Shown piece after piece: positions 62,605 to 64,000 of a stretch of DNA of 64,000 bases. A program made the position numbers and the translations under genes. Numbering within the stretch: position 1 is the first letter of the stretch; each line of letters begins with the position of its first letter. This DNA is from Proteobacteria bacterium SG_bin5 (lineage in GTDB: Bacteria > Pseudomonadota > Alphaproteobacteria > Sphingomonadales > Sphingomonadaceae). Under the pieces are notes generated by a model that saw only the letters and a program-made list of their open reading frames with translations, did no database searches and had not been told where the DNA came from. Where the stretch lies: contig LWDI01000092.1 of the NCBI GenBank assembly GCA_002083475.1, positions 1 through 64,000 on the forward strand. Direction: 5' to 3'.

Positions 62605-62752
62605 AAGGCCCTCACCCAACCCTCTCCCGCAGGCGGGAGAGGGCTTTTCGTCGCGCCCCTCATCGCCCTCTCCCCCTGAAAGGGAGAGGGCTCGTAGAAG
62701 CGCAACCTGAAGCCCTCTCCCCTTTAGGGGAGAGGGTTTGGGAGAGGGGGCC
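62605..62752. repeat. Palindromic repeat cluster, CCCTCTCCC/GGGAGAGGG type
   Basis: Three inverted units (CCCTCTCCCGCAGGCGGGAGAGGG, CCCTCTCCCCCTGAAAGGGAGAGGG, CCCTCTCCCCTTTAGGGGAGAGGG) stand in a row, with outer CCCTCACCCAACCCTC/GGGTTTGGGAGAGGG arms. They fill the space between xdhC and the molybdoenzyme gene and could attenuate transcription between them. Confidence 0.85.
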
Positions 62753-62755
62753 CCC

Positions 62756-64000
62756 TCAAACCCCCGGCAGCCCCGGCAAAATCTGGTCGAGCGTCATCGG
62801 CCAATCGCGCGCGCGGACCCCGCAGGCGTTGTACACCGCGTTGGTCACCGCCGCGCCGACGCCCGAAATGCCGAGTTCGCCCAGCCCCTTGGCGCCGACC
62901 GGGCTCGCATGGGGATCGATCTCTTCGATGAAATAGGCCTCGATCTGGGGCACGTCGGCGTTCACCGGGATGTGATATTCGGCGAGGTCGCGGTTCACAT
63001 AAGCGCCGGTGCGCGGATCGAGCACGGCGGCCTCGTGGAGCGCATAGCCCAGCCCCCAGATCATCCCGCCGATCGCCTGGCTGCGCGCGGTCTTGGCGTT
63101 GAGCACGCGCCCGCAATCGAACACGCAGAGCAAGCGGCGGACGCGCACTTCGCCGGTGACGGCATGGACGGCCACCTCGGCGAATTGCGCGCCATAGGTG
63201 CCCTGGCTCCAGCTGCGCGAGTTGCCGCCGGGCTTGAGCACGCCGACCTCCTCGATCGCCGCGTCGCCGACCAGCTCGCTCAGCGGCACGCGGCGGTTGC
63301 CGGCGATGGCATGGCCGTCCTTGAGCGTCATCTCCGCGACCTCGGCGCCCATGCGGCGCGCGAGTTCGGCGACGATCGCGTCGCAGGCGATCAGCACCGA
63401 GGAGGTGCTCGAGGCCGCGCCGAACGACCCGCCCGAGCCCGCGCCCGAAGGATCGCGCGAATCGCCCAGCCGCACGCGCACCGCCGCGATCGGCAGCCCG
63501 AGCGCTTCGCCCGCCACCTGCGCGAGGATGGTGTAGGTGCCGGTGCCGATATCGGTCATATCGGTTTCGACTTCGGCATGCCCCTCGGGGGTCAGCCGCA
63601 CGCGCGCCTGGCTATCGGCGAGGAAATTCACGCGCGCCGCCGTCGCCATGCCGAGCCCGATCAGCCAATCGCCCTCGCGCCGCGCGCCCGGGGTCGCCAC
63701 GCGCTGGTCCCAGCCGAAGCGGCGCGCGCCCTCGTCATAGCAATCGATCAGCCGGCGGGTGGAGAAGGGCGCGCCGCTGGTCGGATCACGCTCGGGCTCA
63801 TTGGCTTTGCGGAAGGCGATCGGGTCCATGCCCAGCTTTTCCGCCATCTCGTCCATCGCGGTTTCGAGCGCCATCATCCCGACCGCCTCGCCCGGCGCGC
63901 GCACCGCGCCCGCCGGGGTGACGTTGATCTTGGCGATGCGGGTGGTGAAGCGCCTATTCTCACCCGCGTAGAGCGACAAGGCGCCGAGCGCGACGGGCTC
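62756..64000 (-). CDS. Xanthine-dehydrogenase-family molybdopterin-binding large subunit (N-terminus cut off)
   Basis: 415 residues visible, the frame being open through base 64000 (...ALGALSLYAGENRRF at the edge). Conserved cofactor-domain segments include RAPGEAVGMMALETAMDEMAEKLGMDP, GSGGSFGAASSTSSV and QAIGGMIWGLGYALHEAA. SPVGAKGLGELGISGV carries the catalytic glutamate region (GLGELG). It hydroxylates an aromatic or purine-like substrate; whether it is xanthine dehydrogenase, isoquinoline oxidoreductase or aldehyde oxidase is not decidable. The [2Fe-2S] and FAD partners would be further right. Confidence 0.9.
   Translation of the reverse strand, partial: EPVALGALSLYAGENRRFTTRIAKINVTPAGAVRAPGEAVGMMALETAMDEMAEKLGMDPIAFRKANEPERDPTSGAPFSTRRLIDCYDEGARRFGWDQRVATPGARREGDWLIGLGMATAARVNFLADSQARVRLTPEGHAEVETDMTDIGTGTYTILAQVAGEALGLPIAAVRVRLGDSRDPSGAGSGGSFGAASSTSSVLIACDAIVAELARRMGAEVAEMTLKDGHAIAGNRRVPLSELVGDAAIEEVGVLKPGGNSRSWSQGTYGAQFAEVAVHAVTGEVRVRRLLCVFDCGRVLNAKTARSQAIGGMIWGLGYALHEAAVLDPRTGAYVNRDLAEYHIPVNADVPQIEAYFIEEIDPHASPVGAKGLGELGISGVGAAVTNAVYNACGVRARDWPMTLDQILPGLPGV

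Overview
The window is a GC-rich (visibly about two thirds G+C), gene-dense stretch of an alphaproteobacterial chromosome. Sphingomonadales (Sphingomonas or a close relative) fits best. The support is the mix of families (NodT-type outer-membrane channel, DUF853 HerA-like ATPase, SPFH/RHH pair, scpA-bioB-pccA region) and the large number of palindromic intergenic repeats built on the CCGTTCG...TCGAAG and CTCCCC/GGGGAG themes. The taxonomic call is inference. No tRNA, rRNA, prophage, IS transposase, CRISPR or origin was seen.

Layout. 1-5.7 kb: plsY (cut by the window edge), murI, a LacI-type regulator, a class A penicillin-binding protein and a DedA protein. 5.76-12.93 kb: an accessory-looking co-directional cluster of an SPFH/SHOCT protein, two zinc-ribbon DUF4178 proteins, a tiny Gly-rich membrane protein, a DUF350 protein, a membrane-embedded spermidine-synthase-like protein, a Tat-type FAD amine-oxidase-like protein and SpeD. 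This looks like a membrane-linked polyamine system and is the best candidate here for something not yet understood. 13.2-19.0 kb: bioFDA, thyA-folA and ribF. 19.3-23.8 kb: a HAD phosphatase facing an Mla-type lipid transporter (STAS-MlaE, MlaF, MlaD, auxiliary lipoprotein). 23.8-29.3 kb: unknown proteins, a Bax-inhibitor-1 protein, thpR, an MFS transporter and a PilZ protein. 29.4-37.3 kb: mostly envelope quality-control genes (CoA-binding protein, Mrp/ApbC, HflKC, DegP-like protease, HerA-like ATPase, a further SPFH protein with an RHH protein).

37.5-45.8 kb: a metallo-beta-lactamase-fold hydrolase, nrdB and nrdA separated by three translationally coupled small membrane or lipoprotein genes, and a membrane PAS-GGDEF-EAL-PilZ protein. 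45.9-49.1 kb: class I fumarase, a serine hydrolase and a small membrane protein. 49.3-56.0 kb: propionyl-CoA metabolism (scpA, bioB, pccA), interrupted by a lower-GC vapBC module. 56.2-60.9 kb: a MacAB/TolC-type tripartite exporter. 61.1-64 kb: xanthine-dehydrogenase-type molybdoenzyme (partial) with its XdhC and MobA/MocA-like maturation genes.

Two structural themes stand out. First, palindromic repeats have inserted in frame inside two metabolic genes, scpA and pccA, apparently adding linker segments without breaking the enzymes. Second, five copies of one inverted-repeat element (ends GAGCTNTTTGCGATC / GATCGCAAANAGCTC) each lie directly against the stop codon of a gene. Some are simple hairpins and others are long nested palindromes, so the family is either a mobile element that selects 3' ends or a processing/termination signal.
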